From assembly GCA_951812665.1 (NCBI GenBank), contig CATOST010000018.1, forward strand, positions 186,001 through 250,000: a DNA stretch of 64,000 nucleotides. The letters are read 5' to 3'. The notes beneath the pieces were generated by a model, which did not search any database, was not told where the DNA came from, and saw nothing but the letters and a program-made list of their open reading frames with translations. The stretch is from an uncultured Acidobacteriota bacterium (GTDB lineage: Bacteria > Acidobacteriota > UBA6911 > RPQK01 > JAJDTT01). Positions 50,484 to 59,886 of the stretch are shown piece by piece (position 1 is the first letter of the stretch; the number at the start of each line of letters is the position of its first letter). The position numbers and the translations under genes were made by a program.

Positions 50484-51616
50484 TGTCGTATCCTCCTAAG
50501 TCCCTCCCGGATGGTGTCCGGACCCACCGCGTATGAAATTCTGAAGGCCCGGCGGCAAGACTCGCCGAAGCCGGTTCCGGGAATGCAACAGACTCGCGCC
50601 TCCTCCAGGAGACGCAGGCAAAACGTATCCGCATCCAGGTCCAGATCGAATCTGGGAAAGATGTAGAAGGCCCCTCCCGGGGTATAGCTGGAGAGATGCG
50701 GTATGTCTCGAAGCAGATCCAGGGCCAGATTGCGCCGTTCCCGGTATTCGGAAACCATGGGGGGGATAAAGGTCTGATCTCCGGTCAGCGCCTCGATGCC
50801 GGCCCACTGGCCCGGCGTGTTGGCCACGGTGGTGGTAAAAGTGTGGAGCTTTTGCAGGAGCCGCCAATTGGAATGGCCCGTCACGACCCAACCGACTCGG
50901 ATGCCGGTCATGGCGTAGGTTTTGGACAAACTGTGGAACACGAAGAGACGGTCCCGGTCGGGCTCCAGCGCCAGCATGGAGGGGTAACTCCCCTCATGGT
51001 CGTAGACCAGTTGTTCATAGACTTCGTCCGAGCCCAGCAACAGGCCGTGCCTCCGCGCCACTGCGGCCAGCCCCTGGAGGACCTCCACCGGATAGGTCGA
51101 CCCGGTGGGATTGCAGGGGGAGTTGACCAGGATCATCCTGGTTCGGGGAGTGACGGCGGCTTCGACCTGATTGGGATCGGGAATGTAGCCGTCTTCGACC
51201 CTCGTCACCACGGAAACGGGTTCCCCGCCGATCATCCGAATGAAGGGAGCGTAGACGACGAAAGCCGGTTCCAGCAAGATGACCTCATCGCCCGGACTGA
51301 TGAAGGCCTGAAGTGTCAGGGTGATGGCCTCCACTGCGCCGTCAGTGACCAGGATCTCTTCGGGACGGACTTGAACGCCCTGGGTTCTCTCATAGTAGCC
51401 GCCGATGGCCGCTCTGAATTCGGGGACGCCCGAATCCAGGGCGTAGCGGGTCTTGCCCTCGTGAAGAGCATTCACCATGGCCTCGATGACCGGAGCGGGA
51501 GTGTTGAAATCCGGTTGTCCGATGGAGAGATGAACGACGTCTTCCTTTCCCGCAGCCTCGTTGAACATCATGCGGATACTGGAAGGCGGAAGCTCAACGA
51601 CACTTCTTCTTGGCAT
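50465..51616 (-). CDS. Pyridoxal-phosphate-dependent aminotransferase
   Basis: VNSPCNPTGSTYP, VFHSLSKTYAMTGIRVGWVV. Confidence 0.9.
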   Translation of the reverse strand: MPRRSVVELPPSSIRMMFNEAAGKEDVVHLSIGQPDFNTPAPVIEAMVNALHEGKTRYALDSGVPEFRAAIGGYYERTQGVQVRPEEILVTDGAVEAITLTLQAFISPGDEVILLEPAFVVYAPFIRMIGGEPVSVVTRVEDGYIPDPNQVEAAVTPRTRMILVNSPCNPTGSTYPVEVLQGLAAVARRHGLLLGSDEVYEQLVYDHEGSYPSMLALEPDRDRLFVFHSLSKTYAMTGIRVGWVVTGHSNWRLLQKLHTFTTTVANTPGQWAGIEALTGDQTFIPPMVSEYRERRNLALDLLRDIPHLSSYTPGGAFYIFPRFDLDLDADTFCLRLLEEARVCCIPGTGFGESCRRAFRISYAVGPDTIREGLRRIRQWLTRF

Positions 51617-51667
51617 GGGATCAGTCAATTAAACTAGACTGGAGCGGGTTTCCAGCGACTAAATCTT

Positions 51668-53551
51668 ATGTTCCAAGCCACCGGATATCAAGTGCGTACG
51701 GGGTCGAAACCGCGGGGCCGGCGCTTCCTCGCCCGGTGGTTGGTTCTGGGTCTTCTGTCCTCCAACCTCTTCGCCGCCGGTCAGGATCAGGAGCTCAATG
51801 CGGCTCTGATCGGGGCCGCCGTGGAGGGCCGCACCGATCAGGTCGCGGCCTTGTTGGACCGGGGCGCCAGCCTGTTGGTGCGGGACCCGGATGGATTGAA
51901 TCCTCTCATGTACGCCGCCATGGGCGGGAATGAACAGACCGTCCGCCTGCTCCTGTCCCGGGGGTCGGAACTGGAAGCCAGAACCCGGGACGGCGCAACC
52001 GCCCTGATGATCGGTTCCGGCTCCGGTCACGCGGCTGCCGTTCGCGCCCTGCTGGAGGCGGGAGCGGACATACGCTCCACCGACGCCAATGGACATTCGC
52101 CCTTGGTCTGGGGAGTTCTGGGAGGCAGCGTGGGGGTGGTCCGGACTCTGCTCGCGGCCGGGGCCGGACCCGACGCGCGCGACAAGACGGGTTGGACCGT
52201 CCTGATGCGGGCTTCGTCCCAGGGCGACCTGCCGGTGGTGGAGGCTCTGCTCGAAGGAGGAGCCAAGGTCGGGACCCGGAGCCGGGACAACTGGACGGCT
52301 CTCGCCCTGGCGCTGTTCGAGGGCCACGGACGGACGGCTGCCCTGCTGGTCCGCCACGGAGCCAAGGTGGATGAAGTGGACGTCAACGGCATCCCGCTCC
52401 TGATGCATGCAGTGTCAGGCGGAAAGACCGAAGCGGTCCGTTTCCTGCTGGCCCACGGCGCCGCCACCGGCTTCCGGGACAAGGAGGGCAACGGGCCCTT
52501 GGCGGCGGCGGCGTACAATGGCTTTGCACCCATCGTCGAGGCTCTGATCCGGGCGGGGGCCGTGGTCGACAGCCGCGACAGCCAAGGCCGGACGCCTCTC
52601 ATGCAGGCCGCCTCCCAGGGAAAGGCGGATGCGGTCAAGGTGCTTCTGGCGGCGGATGCGGATCCGCAGATCAAGTCCAATCGGGGCCAGACGGCTCTGG
52701 ACCTGGCCGTCTGGTACGACCACACGAAGGTTATCGAAGCGCTGCTCCCGGTCGGAGAAGGAGTCGACACCCCCGACGAGGCGGGTCGAACCCTTCTCGT
52801 GCACGCCGCGTTGGAAGGAAACGAGGCCACGGTCAAGGTCCTGCTGGCGAGAGGGGCCGATCCGGACCGGCCGGACCGGGAGGGGAGGACGCCGCTCATC
52901 TACGCCGCCCTCCACGGTCACGCCGAAGTGGCCCGCCGGCTCATCGACGCCGGTGCCCGGCTCGACTCCAGGAGCAACGAGGGTTGGACGGCCCTGGGGC
53001 TGGCGCTGAGCCAGGACCGCGGTCCCATCATCGACACTCTCTTGGCGGCGGGCGTGGATCTGAATTCGGTGACCTCCGACAGCCAATCTTTCCTGGGAAT
53101 GGCGGCCTACCGGGGGCGACTTGAGTCGGTGCGGAAACTGTTGCAACGCGGCGCTCGCGTCGGAACCCGAGGCGCGGGAGGCCAGACGGCTCTCGCCTTC
53201 GCGGCGTATCAGGGATTCCCGGAGATCGCCAGGCTGCTGCTGGACCGGGGTGCCGCCCCGGATGTCCGGGACGACTCCGGCCGGACCCCGCTGATGCAAG
53301 CCGCCTGGAACGGTCATGCTGAGGTGGCGGAACTGCTGCTGGACCGCAAGGCCCGGATCGATGCCCAGGACGGTGAGGGCGCCACTGCCTTGGGCCTCTC
53401 CGCGTCCCGAGGCCAGGCGGACCTGGTCCGGCTGTTGTTGAGCCGCGGCGCGGACGGGCGCATCCGGAACCACCAGGGACGGACTCCCCTCATGCTGGCG
53501 CAGGCCGAAGGCCGAAAGGTCACGGCCAGATTGCTCCAGGAGCAGGAGTAG
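51668..53551 (+). CDS. Secreted ankyrin-repeat protein
   Basis: Signal peptide then uninterrupted ankyrin repeats (GRTPLMQAASQGKADAVKVLLAADADPQIKSN and similar). Confidence 0.92.
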   Translation: MFQATGYQVRTGSKPRGRRFLARWLVLGLLSSNLFAAGQDQELNAALIGAAVEGRTDQVAALLDRGASLLVRDPDGLNPLMYAAMGGNEQTVRLLLSRGSELEARTRDGATALMIGSGSGHAAAVRALLEAGADIRSTDANGHSPLVWGVLGGSVGVVRTLLAAGAGPDARDKTGWTVLMRASSQGDLPVVEALLEGGAKVGTRSRDNWTALALALFEGHGRTAALLVRHGAKVDEVDVNGIPLLMHAVSGGKTEAVRFLLAHGAATGFRDKEGNGPLAAAAYNGFAPIVEALIRAGAVVDSRDSQGRTPLMQAASQGKADAVKVLLAADADPQIKSNRGQTALDLAVWYDHTKVIEALLPVGEGVDTPDEAGRTLLVHAALEGNEATVKVLLARGADPDRPDREGRTPLIYAALHGHAEVARRLIDAGARLDSRSNEGWTALGLALSQDRGPIIDTLLAAGVDLNSVTSDSQSFLGMAAYRGRLESVRKLLQRGARVGTRGAGGQTALAFAAYQGFPEIARLLLDRGAAPDVRDDSGRTPLMQAAWNGHAEVAELLLDRKARIDAQDGEGATALGLSASRGQADLVRLLLSRGADGRIRNHQGRTPLMLAQAEGRKVTARLLQEQE

Positions 53552-53751
53552 CCCGGCGGTCCCAACCGCAAGCCGCTCCTCGGCATCCTCCTGCGCGAGC
53601 CCTGCCGTCATCAGGGCAACGTCAAGAATCGCACCCTCCTCAGCCGGTTTTGGGATGGCCCGGGAGGGGTTCCTGGCGGTTCGGGGCTCCGCTATGATCG
53701 GTCCCAACCGGATCGTCTCGACCACACCAACGATCAACGGGAGAGAGTTCC

Positions 53752-54308
53752 ATGCAGGTCGAGATCAACAGCAACGCCGAGATGGGAACGGCCCGAAAAA
53801 GAGCAGGCGTCCCCCGGACGGCGGGGCTGTTGATGGCATCGTGGGCGATTTTGGGATCGTCGGCTCACGCGGAAGTTCTCTATGAAAAGGACGGCATCCA
53901 GCTTTGGGGGACGGCGCGGATCATCACCTGAAACGCCGCGACCTGCCACGTCTCGGAGGCGAACGCCACCGCCGAGCGTTACCAGGAACTGAAGGAAATA
54001 GACCACAAGGGCGCGCTGGAGACGATGGATCGGATCGCGGCCCTGCAGAAGGAGCACAGCCTGACGTTGCCGGAGGAGTTTCCATTCCAGTACGCGAAGG
54101 CGGCTTTGGAGGCCTCGGTTCGAAGGGAGGGGCCCACGGCGGGTGCAGGGGGGCGACAGCGCGTCCAATCGCAGACCCGGGAAAGGCTGCCGTTTGAGCC
54201 GGAGATGGTGGAGATTCCCGATGGGAGCTTCCGGATGGGCTGCGTTTCGGGTCGAGACTGCTTCGACGATGAGCATCCGGTGCATCCGGTGCATCCGGTG
54301 CGCACGCA
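53752..54308 (+). pseudogene. Secreted FGE-sulfatase (SUMF1)-domain protein remnant
   Basis: MQVEINSNAEMG...AILGSSAHAEVLYEKDGIQLWGTARIIT then in-frame TGA (53929-53931); frame continues to EPEMVEIPDGSFRMGCVSGRDCFDDEHPVH, typical FGE start, then stops at a dispersed repeat. Confidence 0.6.
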
Positions 54309-54318
54309 GAAAACGCGC

Positions 54319-54345
54319 AGAAAACGTGACTGTCCCCTTCTCTCC
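54319..54345. repeat. Dispersed repeat copy (AGAAAACGTGACTGTCCCCTTCTC)
   Basis: Same family as 12468-12492 and 12572-12596. Confidence 0.8.
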
Positions 54346-54356
54346 TCCCCTTCTCC

Positions 54357-54607
54357 CGAACCGCAACAGGAACACCACCACGAACCGGAACAACAACAAC
54401 GGGTTCCGGGTCGCCCGTACGCTCGCAAGCCGGAGCCGGAATCCCTACGGGGAGGCCGGGAGAGCCCACGAGCGTCCAGGGACGGTCATGATGAAGACCG
54501 GGACGGCGCCCCTCTTGCCCCGCAGCAGTGGGGGAGGGGCGCTGCCCAAAGCGGTCCGTCTGCGGTGCGTCGGTGGAATCTCAGATTGTCCGGCTGCGAA
54601 ACTGTAG
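54357..54607 (+). other. DGR-like AAC-rich variable/template-repeat cassette (PNRNRNTTTNRNNNNGFRVARTLASRSRNPYGEAGRAHERPGTVMM...)
   Basis: AACCGCAACAGGAACACCACCACGAACCGGAACAACAACAACGGGTTCCGGGTC read directly; resembles C-terminal variable repeats of FGE/C-type-lectin-fold DGR targets. Confidence 0.5.
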
Positions 54608-54632
54608 CAGGGCGCAGGCTGCCGATGTCGCT

Positions 54633-56150
54633 TCACCTTGGCTCGTTGGTCCCCGACCGGGACGAAGCTTTCTGCATCAGGTAATCGAGAACCAGGGTGA
54701 GATCCCGGGGAGCGACGTTCATCCCCTTCTCGAACATGTACTCTTCCATTTTCCGGGTCACCCCCGGCCAATCCTCGCGGCCGTAGGCATCGGGGTGAGG
54801 CCGGGCATGGCAACCGGTGCAGGCCCTCTCCACCGCCCTCGCTCCGGGAGAGTCGTCCATTACAGCGGCCGGCGCGGGACGGTGTTTCAGGGAAAGGGAC
54901 GGGACGGCAAACGCGGAGTTGTCACTGGAGATCCGGTCCCGGTAGTGGATCAGCGTCAGCGTCAACAGGTAGGTGTTGGCGCCGTCCATGGTGCCCAGCT
55001 TGATCCCGGCGGCCGGCGGCTTGTCCAGTCCCCATAGACTGAGGGCGCGGGGTAGCGGCCAGGCCCCCGTTTCACTTTGCGACGCGACGTACCCGTTCAC
55101 GGCGGCATCCACCTGAGGCGATCTCCTGCCGGCGGTCATGAGCGCCCGCACCAGGAGGCTGCGGAATCCCGGGAACTCCATCAGGGCGAAATGCGACTTC
55201 CAGCCACCGCCGATGGTCGCCTCCGTGAGTTGAAGACACCGCTGGTAGGCCAGGTCGGGTTCCAGGTCGAAGTCGTGGGTCAGGAAGACGTACCAGGCCA
55301 GTCCCACGTAGTCCGCTGCGATCATGGGCGGACCCAGAGCCAGGAGCCGGTTCGCCAGTCCCCGGCGGAGATCGGTCAGGCGAGCGTCCGTGGACGGAAA
55401 CCCGGCTTGCAGGAGCGCGTACAGCAGCTTTGCGCTGTTCTCCATGTCGGGCACCGGGCTGCCGTGCTCCCAGCCGTGCTTTCCGGTGAGCGAACTCCGG
55501 GCGTTACCCAGGGTCTGGATGATGTTGCCCGATTGCATGATGGTGAAGATCCGGTCGGGGACAGGCAGGGAACTGGGGGGCAGATAGGGAAGGGAGAGCG
55601 GCGACCTGAGTGCCCAGCCGTACGCCTTCTTAACCAGGGAAGAGCGGCCCAAGTTGGCCAGTGCGATCATGCCCTTGGGATGGAGGCAGCCCTCGTGAGA
55701 CCAGAGCCAGCTCCCGGTCCGGCCATCGAATTCCTCCACGAACCAAGTCTTGACCTTCCGGAAGAGATCGCTCTCGGGGTCGACACCGAAGTCCTGGTAG
55801 TACATGAGGAAATGGGTCAGCAGGTAAAGCTGGTAGGCCACGTAGGCCTTGGGTCCGTAGCGTTTGACGGCGCCTTCGGCGTTCTTGTAATCGACGTAGC
55901 CGCCATTGGAGACGGCGGCGTAGGAGGGCTCGACGAAATCGCGGATGAAGGATCGGGTGCCCCGGGTGATGGCTCGATCCAGATCCGCCCGCGCCGGCTG
56001 TCCCGGCGCCGGCGGCGAGGGAATCTCGCCCTGCGCGGGGAACTCGCCGGCGCCCTTGACCGGGGCTGCCGTAAGGTTCGCGAACGTTAGCAGCAGAAGA
56101 ATCACTGCCGCCATCGGACTCGCAAGTACGGGTTTGGAAAGGGCCTGCAT
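54633..56150 (-). CDS. Secreted alpha-helical-repeat protein with C-terminal CXXCH haem-binding motif
   Basis: Signal peptide MQALSKPVLASPMAAVILLLLTFANLTAAP; ERACTGCHARPHPDAYGREDWPGVTRKMEEYM. Confidence 0.6.
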   Translation of the reverse strand: MQALSKPVLASPMAAVILLLLTFANLTAAPVKGAGEFPAQGEIPSPPAPGQPARADLDRAITRGTRSFIRDFVEPSYAAVSNGGYVDYKNAEGAVKRYGPKAYVAYQLYLLTHFLMYYQDFGVDPESDLFRKVKTWFVEEFDGRTGSWLWSHEGCLHPKGMIALANLGRSSLVKKAYGWALRSPLSLPYLPPSSLPVPDRIFTIMQSGNIIQTLGNARSSLTGKHGWEHGSPVPDMENSAKLLYALLQAGFPSTDARLTDLRRGLANRLLALGPPMIAADYVGLAWYVFLTHDFDLEPDLAYQRCLQLTEATIGGGWKSHFALMEFPGFRSLLVRALMTAGRRSPQVDAAVNGYVASQSETGAWPLPRALSLWGLDKPPAAGIKLGTMDGANTYLLTLTLIHYRDRISSDNSAFAVPSLSLKHRPAPAAVMDDSPGARAVERACTGCHARPHPDAYGREDWPGVTRKMEEYMFEKGMNVAPRDLTLVLDYLMQKASSRSGTNEPR

Positions 56151-56230
56151 GTTGCGGAGTTCCCGAGCGCAGTCTAGCATAGCAGCCCTCAACGGCCCGT
56201 CGGGGGAGCCCCAGCGGAAAGGTCTCAGGA

Positions 56231-57838
56231 ATGCAAGACACGACACCGGAAAACTCGTCTCCTGACTCGGGAAGCCGTGGCTTTCAGGCGCCCCATCCCG
56301 GTTCCAAGGAGATGCCGCGATGGCAGACCGGAAAGCTGGTCGACGCGCCCGTCTTCACGACTCGAAACTGGTTCGGGTTGCTGGGTCCCGGTCTGCTCCT
56401 GGGGGGAGGCGCCATCGGCGGTGGCGAATGGCTGATGGGACCCGCCGTCACGGCCAAGTACGGCGGCGCACTCATGTGGCTCGCCACCCTGAGCATCATG
56501 AGTCAGGTGCTCTACAACATCGAGATCAGCCGCTACGCGCTCTACACGGGAGAACCGATCTTCACCGGCAAGTTCCGTACCTTGCCCGGACCCAGGTTCT
56601 GGCTCATCGCCTACATCTTCCTGGATTTCGGAGCCGTCTTTCCCTATCTGGCGGCCAATGCGGCCACGCCTCTGGCCGCCGTGCTGCTGGGTGGAGTCCT
56701 TCCCGACCCCCTCAACAACGACGCCCACTGGTGGCTCCTGAAGATCCTGGGCTACCTGATTTTTCTGGCGGCCCTGGTTCCGTTGCTGATCGGCGGCAAG
56801 ATCTACAACTCGCTCCGGGCGGTGATGACCTTCAAGATCGTGGTCGTCCTGGGGTTTCTCTCGATCCTGGGAATCTTCCACTCCAGTCTCTCCACCTGGG
56901 GCGAGATCTTCAGCGGCTTCCTCAAGTTCGGGTCGGTTCCCGTGGGTGGAACCGAGACCGAGAACATCTTCGTCTCCCTGCTGGACAAGGGCACACTGCC
57001 CGAGATCGATTTCAGCACCATCTCCCTCCTGGCGGCATTCGCCGCCATCGCCGGCAGCGGGGGGCTCTCCAATGCTCCCATCAGCAACTACACGCGGGAT
57101 CAAGGTTGGGGAATGGGGCGTCACGTCGGAGCCATCCCCAGCGTCATCGGCGGGCACAACCTGAGCCTGTCCCACGTGGGGATGGTCTTCGAGGTGACGC
57201 GCAGCTCCCTGGGCAGATTCCGCCGCTGGTACCGGCACGTGGCCCGTGACCAGTTGGCCGTCTGGATGCCGGCCTGCTTCCTGGGCCTGGCCCTGCCCAG
57301 CATGCTCTCGGTGCAATTTCTGCCCCGGGGTACGGAAGCCAGCAGTTGGGTCGCAGCCGGTATGACGGCGTCCGGGGTCCGGGATCACGTGGGGGCGGCC
57401 TGGGGCCTGGATGCCGGCGTGCTCTTCTGGTACCTCACCATGTTCTGCGGTTTTCTGGTTCTGGCTCCGACCATGGCCACGTCGGCGGACGGAGTGATCC
57501 GCCGCTGGGTGGACGTGTTCTGGACCTCCAGCGCGCGCCTGCGGAAGCTGGAACCCAGCCGGATCCGGATCGTCTACTTCAAGGTGCTGGCCGGCTACGC
57601 CGTTTTCGGCCTCATCATGCTCTCTTTGGCGCCGCCGCTGGAACTCTTGAAGTTCGCCACCAACATCTTCAATTACGCTTTGGGCGTGAGCTGTTTCCAC
57701 ACGCTGGCCGTCAACGTCATCCTGCTGCCCCCGGAACTACGCCCCGGCTGGCCCATGCGCATCGGAATGTTCCTGGCCGGATCCTTCTTCACCCTGCTGG
57801 CGATCGTCACCACGCTGAGCCTGGTGGGGTATCTGTGA
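56231..57838 (+). CDS. Nramp-like (APC superfamily) transporter
   Basis: FGLLGPGLLLGGGAIGGGEWLMGPAVTAKYGGALMW; multiple TM segments. Confidence 0.7.
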   Translation: MQDTTPENSSPDSGSRGFQAPHPGSKEMPRWQTGKLVDAPVFTTRNWFGLLGPGLLLGGGAIGGGEWLMGPAVTAKYGGALMWLATLSIMSQVLYNIEISRYALYTGEPIFTGKFRTLPGPRFWLIAYIFLDFGAVFPYLAANAATPLAAVLLGGVLPDPLNNDAHWWLLKILGYLIFLAALVPLLIGGKIYNSLRAVMTFKIVVVLGFLSILGIFHSSLSTWGEIFSGFLKFGSVPVGGTETENIFVSLLDKGTLPEIDFSTISLLAAFAAIAGSGGLSNAPISNYTRDQGWGMGRHVGAIPSVIGGHNLSLSHVGMVFEVTRSSLGRFRRWYRHVARDQLAVWMPACFLGLALPSMLSVQFLPRGTEASSWVAAGMTASGVRDHVGAAWGLDAGVLFWYLTMFCGFLVLAPTMATSADGVIRRWVDVFWTSSARLRKLEPSRIRIVYFKVLAGYAVFGLIMLSLAPPLELLKFATNIFNYALGVSCFHTLAVNVILLPPELRPGWPMRIGMFLAGSFFTLLAIVTTLSLVGYL

Positions 57839-57885
57839 TGGAGTCGTTCGAGGGGTCGGCCGCAGGCAGGCGATATTCCGCGGCG

Positions 57886-58581
57886 TCAGAATCCGAACTT
57901 CTGCAACAGTTGAGCGGTCTGTTTCGGCTTCTCCAGAGGAGGTAGATCGGGCCGGCGCATGATCTCGTGCGCCTCCTTCTCGAAGACGAGCATCTGTCCC
58001 GCCTTCTCAGGCAGGATCCGGAGGCAGCTCGCGGGGATCTTGATGACCCCTTCGTTGTTGGCGTGGATGACGTCGCCCGGGGTCACCTGAATGCCGCCGA
58101 CCTGGACCGGCTCGTTCACACCCGACACCGTCAGTGCGCAGTGGTGGATGGTGAGGCCTCTCGCATAGGCCGCGAAGGGAATGCTCATCAGTCCGGGAAT
58201 GTCTCTGACCCCGCCGTTGGTCACGAGCGCGCTGCAACCGGCGACGTGCAGCGCCTTGGCCATGCCGTCGCCGAACACGCACTCGTGCTCCGGCCTGGAC
58301 CCGACCGCCTCGCATACCCACACCACGGGCTCTTCCATCTTGTTGATCCGGTCCACCATCTTCCAGAACCCACTCAGGTCCGACTGCCTTCCCGGCGTGC
58401 TGCTGTCCAGCTTGCAGGTGACGGCCACTCCGACGCTGGGTCCCAACGAAGGGGTGACCGATTGGATGGCGCCCGACATGTAGAACTCCTCAGGCGGAGT
58501 CGGATCGATGTAGCCGATGGTGTTGGCGAGCAGTGCAGTGTCGTATTCGATGAAGCGATTCAAAGTCTGAATCAGGGACAT
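57886..58581 (-). CDS. RraA-family protein (aldolase/RNase E regulator-like)
   Basis: GDGMAKALHVAGCSALVTNGGVRDIPGL; GDVIHANNEGVIKIP. Confidence 0.85.
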   Translation of the reverse strand: MSLIQTLNRFIEYDTALLANTIGYIDPTPPEEFYMSGAIQSVTPSLGPSVGVAVTCKLDSSTPGRQSDLSGFWKMVDRINKMEEPVVWVCEAVGSRPEHECVFGDGMAKALHVAGCSALVTNGGVRDIPGLMSIPFAAYARGLTIHHCALTVSGVNEPVQVGGIQVTPGDVIHANNEGVIKIPASCLRILPEKAGQMLVFEKEAHEIMRRPDLPPLEKPKQTAQLLQKFGF

Positions 58582-58650
58582 GTTCTCCTCCGTCGAAATC
58601 CTTCCTTTTCCACGACCGGTCCAGTATAGAATCGGACGGCAACGGTCGAA

Positions 58651-59712
58651 GTGGCCCGAAAGCCTATCATGGTCTCTCCAGGTGGTAGTTCGCCGAATGA
58701 AGCACGCGAGGCGTCGATGAGCGGAGGTCGAGTGATGACTGAACGATCCGGACGCCGGGAATTCCTTGCCGGCCTGGGAGCCGGTCTTCTGGCGGTCTCC
58801 GGGAAACCGGTCCGAGGCGAACCTTTCGCTCGCCGCCGGAGCCCCGCCGTCCCCGAGTGGACGTACTCCATCTTCTCCAAGCATCTGCAGTGGCTGGACT
58901 ACCCGGAATTGGGCGTGGCCGTGTCCCAGTTGGGCTTTGACGGAGTCGACCTCACCGTCCGTCCTTCAGGGCATGTACTGCCCGGGAGGGTGAGAACGGA
59001 TCTTCCCCGGGCCGTGTCGGCTGTTGGCGAATCAGGTGTCCGTGTGCCCACGATCACGACGGCCATCACCCGACCGGAGGGAGCGGGCACGCGGGAGATC
59101 CTGGAGACCGCCAGCGGCCTGGGGGTTCCCTACTATCGGCTGGGCTACTATCGCTACCCGGAAGACGAGGACATTTCGAAAACGCTGACGGAGATCAGGA
59201 GTGATCTCGGCGGCTTGGCCGATCTGAATCGCAGGTTCGAGATCTGCGGCGACTATCAGAACCACGCCGGCGCTTCCCATTTTGGAGCGGCATTGTGGGA
59301 CCTGCGTCAAGCCTTGGAGGGACTCCCCCGGCGCTGGCTCGGTTGCCAGTTCGACATTCGTCACGCCGCCGTGGAAGGGGGGCTCGCCTGGCCCACCAAC
59401 TTCAGGGCTTTGGCCGACCGAATCCACACCGTGGTGGTGAAAGATTTCAGATGGAAGGAAACATCCGAGGGGTGGCGGGTGGAAAACTGTCCCCTGGGCG
59501 AGGGCATGGTTCCCATCCGTCCCTTTCTGGCCCTTTTGCTGAAATCGGGTTTCGCAGGTCCAATCAGCCTTCACTGCGAATACTCCCTCGGCGGCGCCGA
59601 GCGTGGCAGCCGCCGGCTCACCATGGACCGGGATCGGGTTCTGGAATCCATCGGGAAGGATCTGGCCACCCTCAAGCGGCTGGTTCGAGAGGCCATGGCT
59701 TCTGTGGGCTGA
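58651..59712 (+). CDS. Sugar phosphate isomerase/epimerase with export-type N-terminus
   Basis: SGRREFLAGLGAGLLAVSG; xylose-isomerase-like TIM barrel. Confidence 0.8.
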   Translation: MARKPIMVSPGGSSPNEAREASMSGGRVMTERSGRREFLAGLGAGLLAVSGKPVRGEPFARRRSPAVPEWTYSIFSKHLQWLDYPELGVAVSQLGFDGVDLTVRPSGHVLPGRVRTDLPRAVSAVGESGVRVPTITTAITRPEGAGTREILETASGLGVPYYRLGYYRYPEDEDISKTLTEIRSDLGGLADLNRRFEICGDYQNHAGASHFGAALWDLRQALEGLPRRWLGCQFDIRHAAVEGGLAWPTNFRALADRIHTVVVKDFRWKETSEGWRVENCPLGEGMVPIRPFLALLLKSGFAGPISLHCEYSLGGAERGSRRLTMDRDRVLESIGKDLATLKRLVREAMASVG

Positions 59713-59748
59713 CGTTGTTGTTGCCTCCTCGCATACCACCTGTTGAAA

Positions 59749-59775
59749 CGGGCGGCCACAAGGGCCGCCCCTACG
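59749..59775. repeat. REP-like hairpin (GGGCGGCCACAAGGGCCGCCCCTAC)
   Basis: Same family as 44144-44222. Confidence 0.8.
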
Positions 59776-59886
59776 CATCGTATTCCCGGTTTAGTGGAAC
59801 TCGCCTCCAGAGGCCGTCGTGAAATATTTCGAAGTCTGAGAATCCCATTTTCCCTCGAGAAGTAAAAGAAAGCGGAACCATCCAAG

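Noticed and set aside
52415-53737. 440-aa minus-strand ORF opposite the ankyrin gene
   Set aside because: Periodic artefact of the repeated ankyrin coding sequence.
54357-56246. Complete diversity-generating retroelement
   Set aside because: No reverse transcriptase or Avd-like ORF in either strand near the Asn-rich cassette; reported only as a possible relic or remote repeat.
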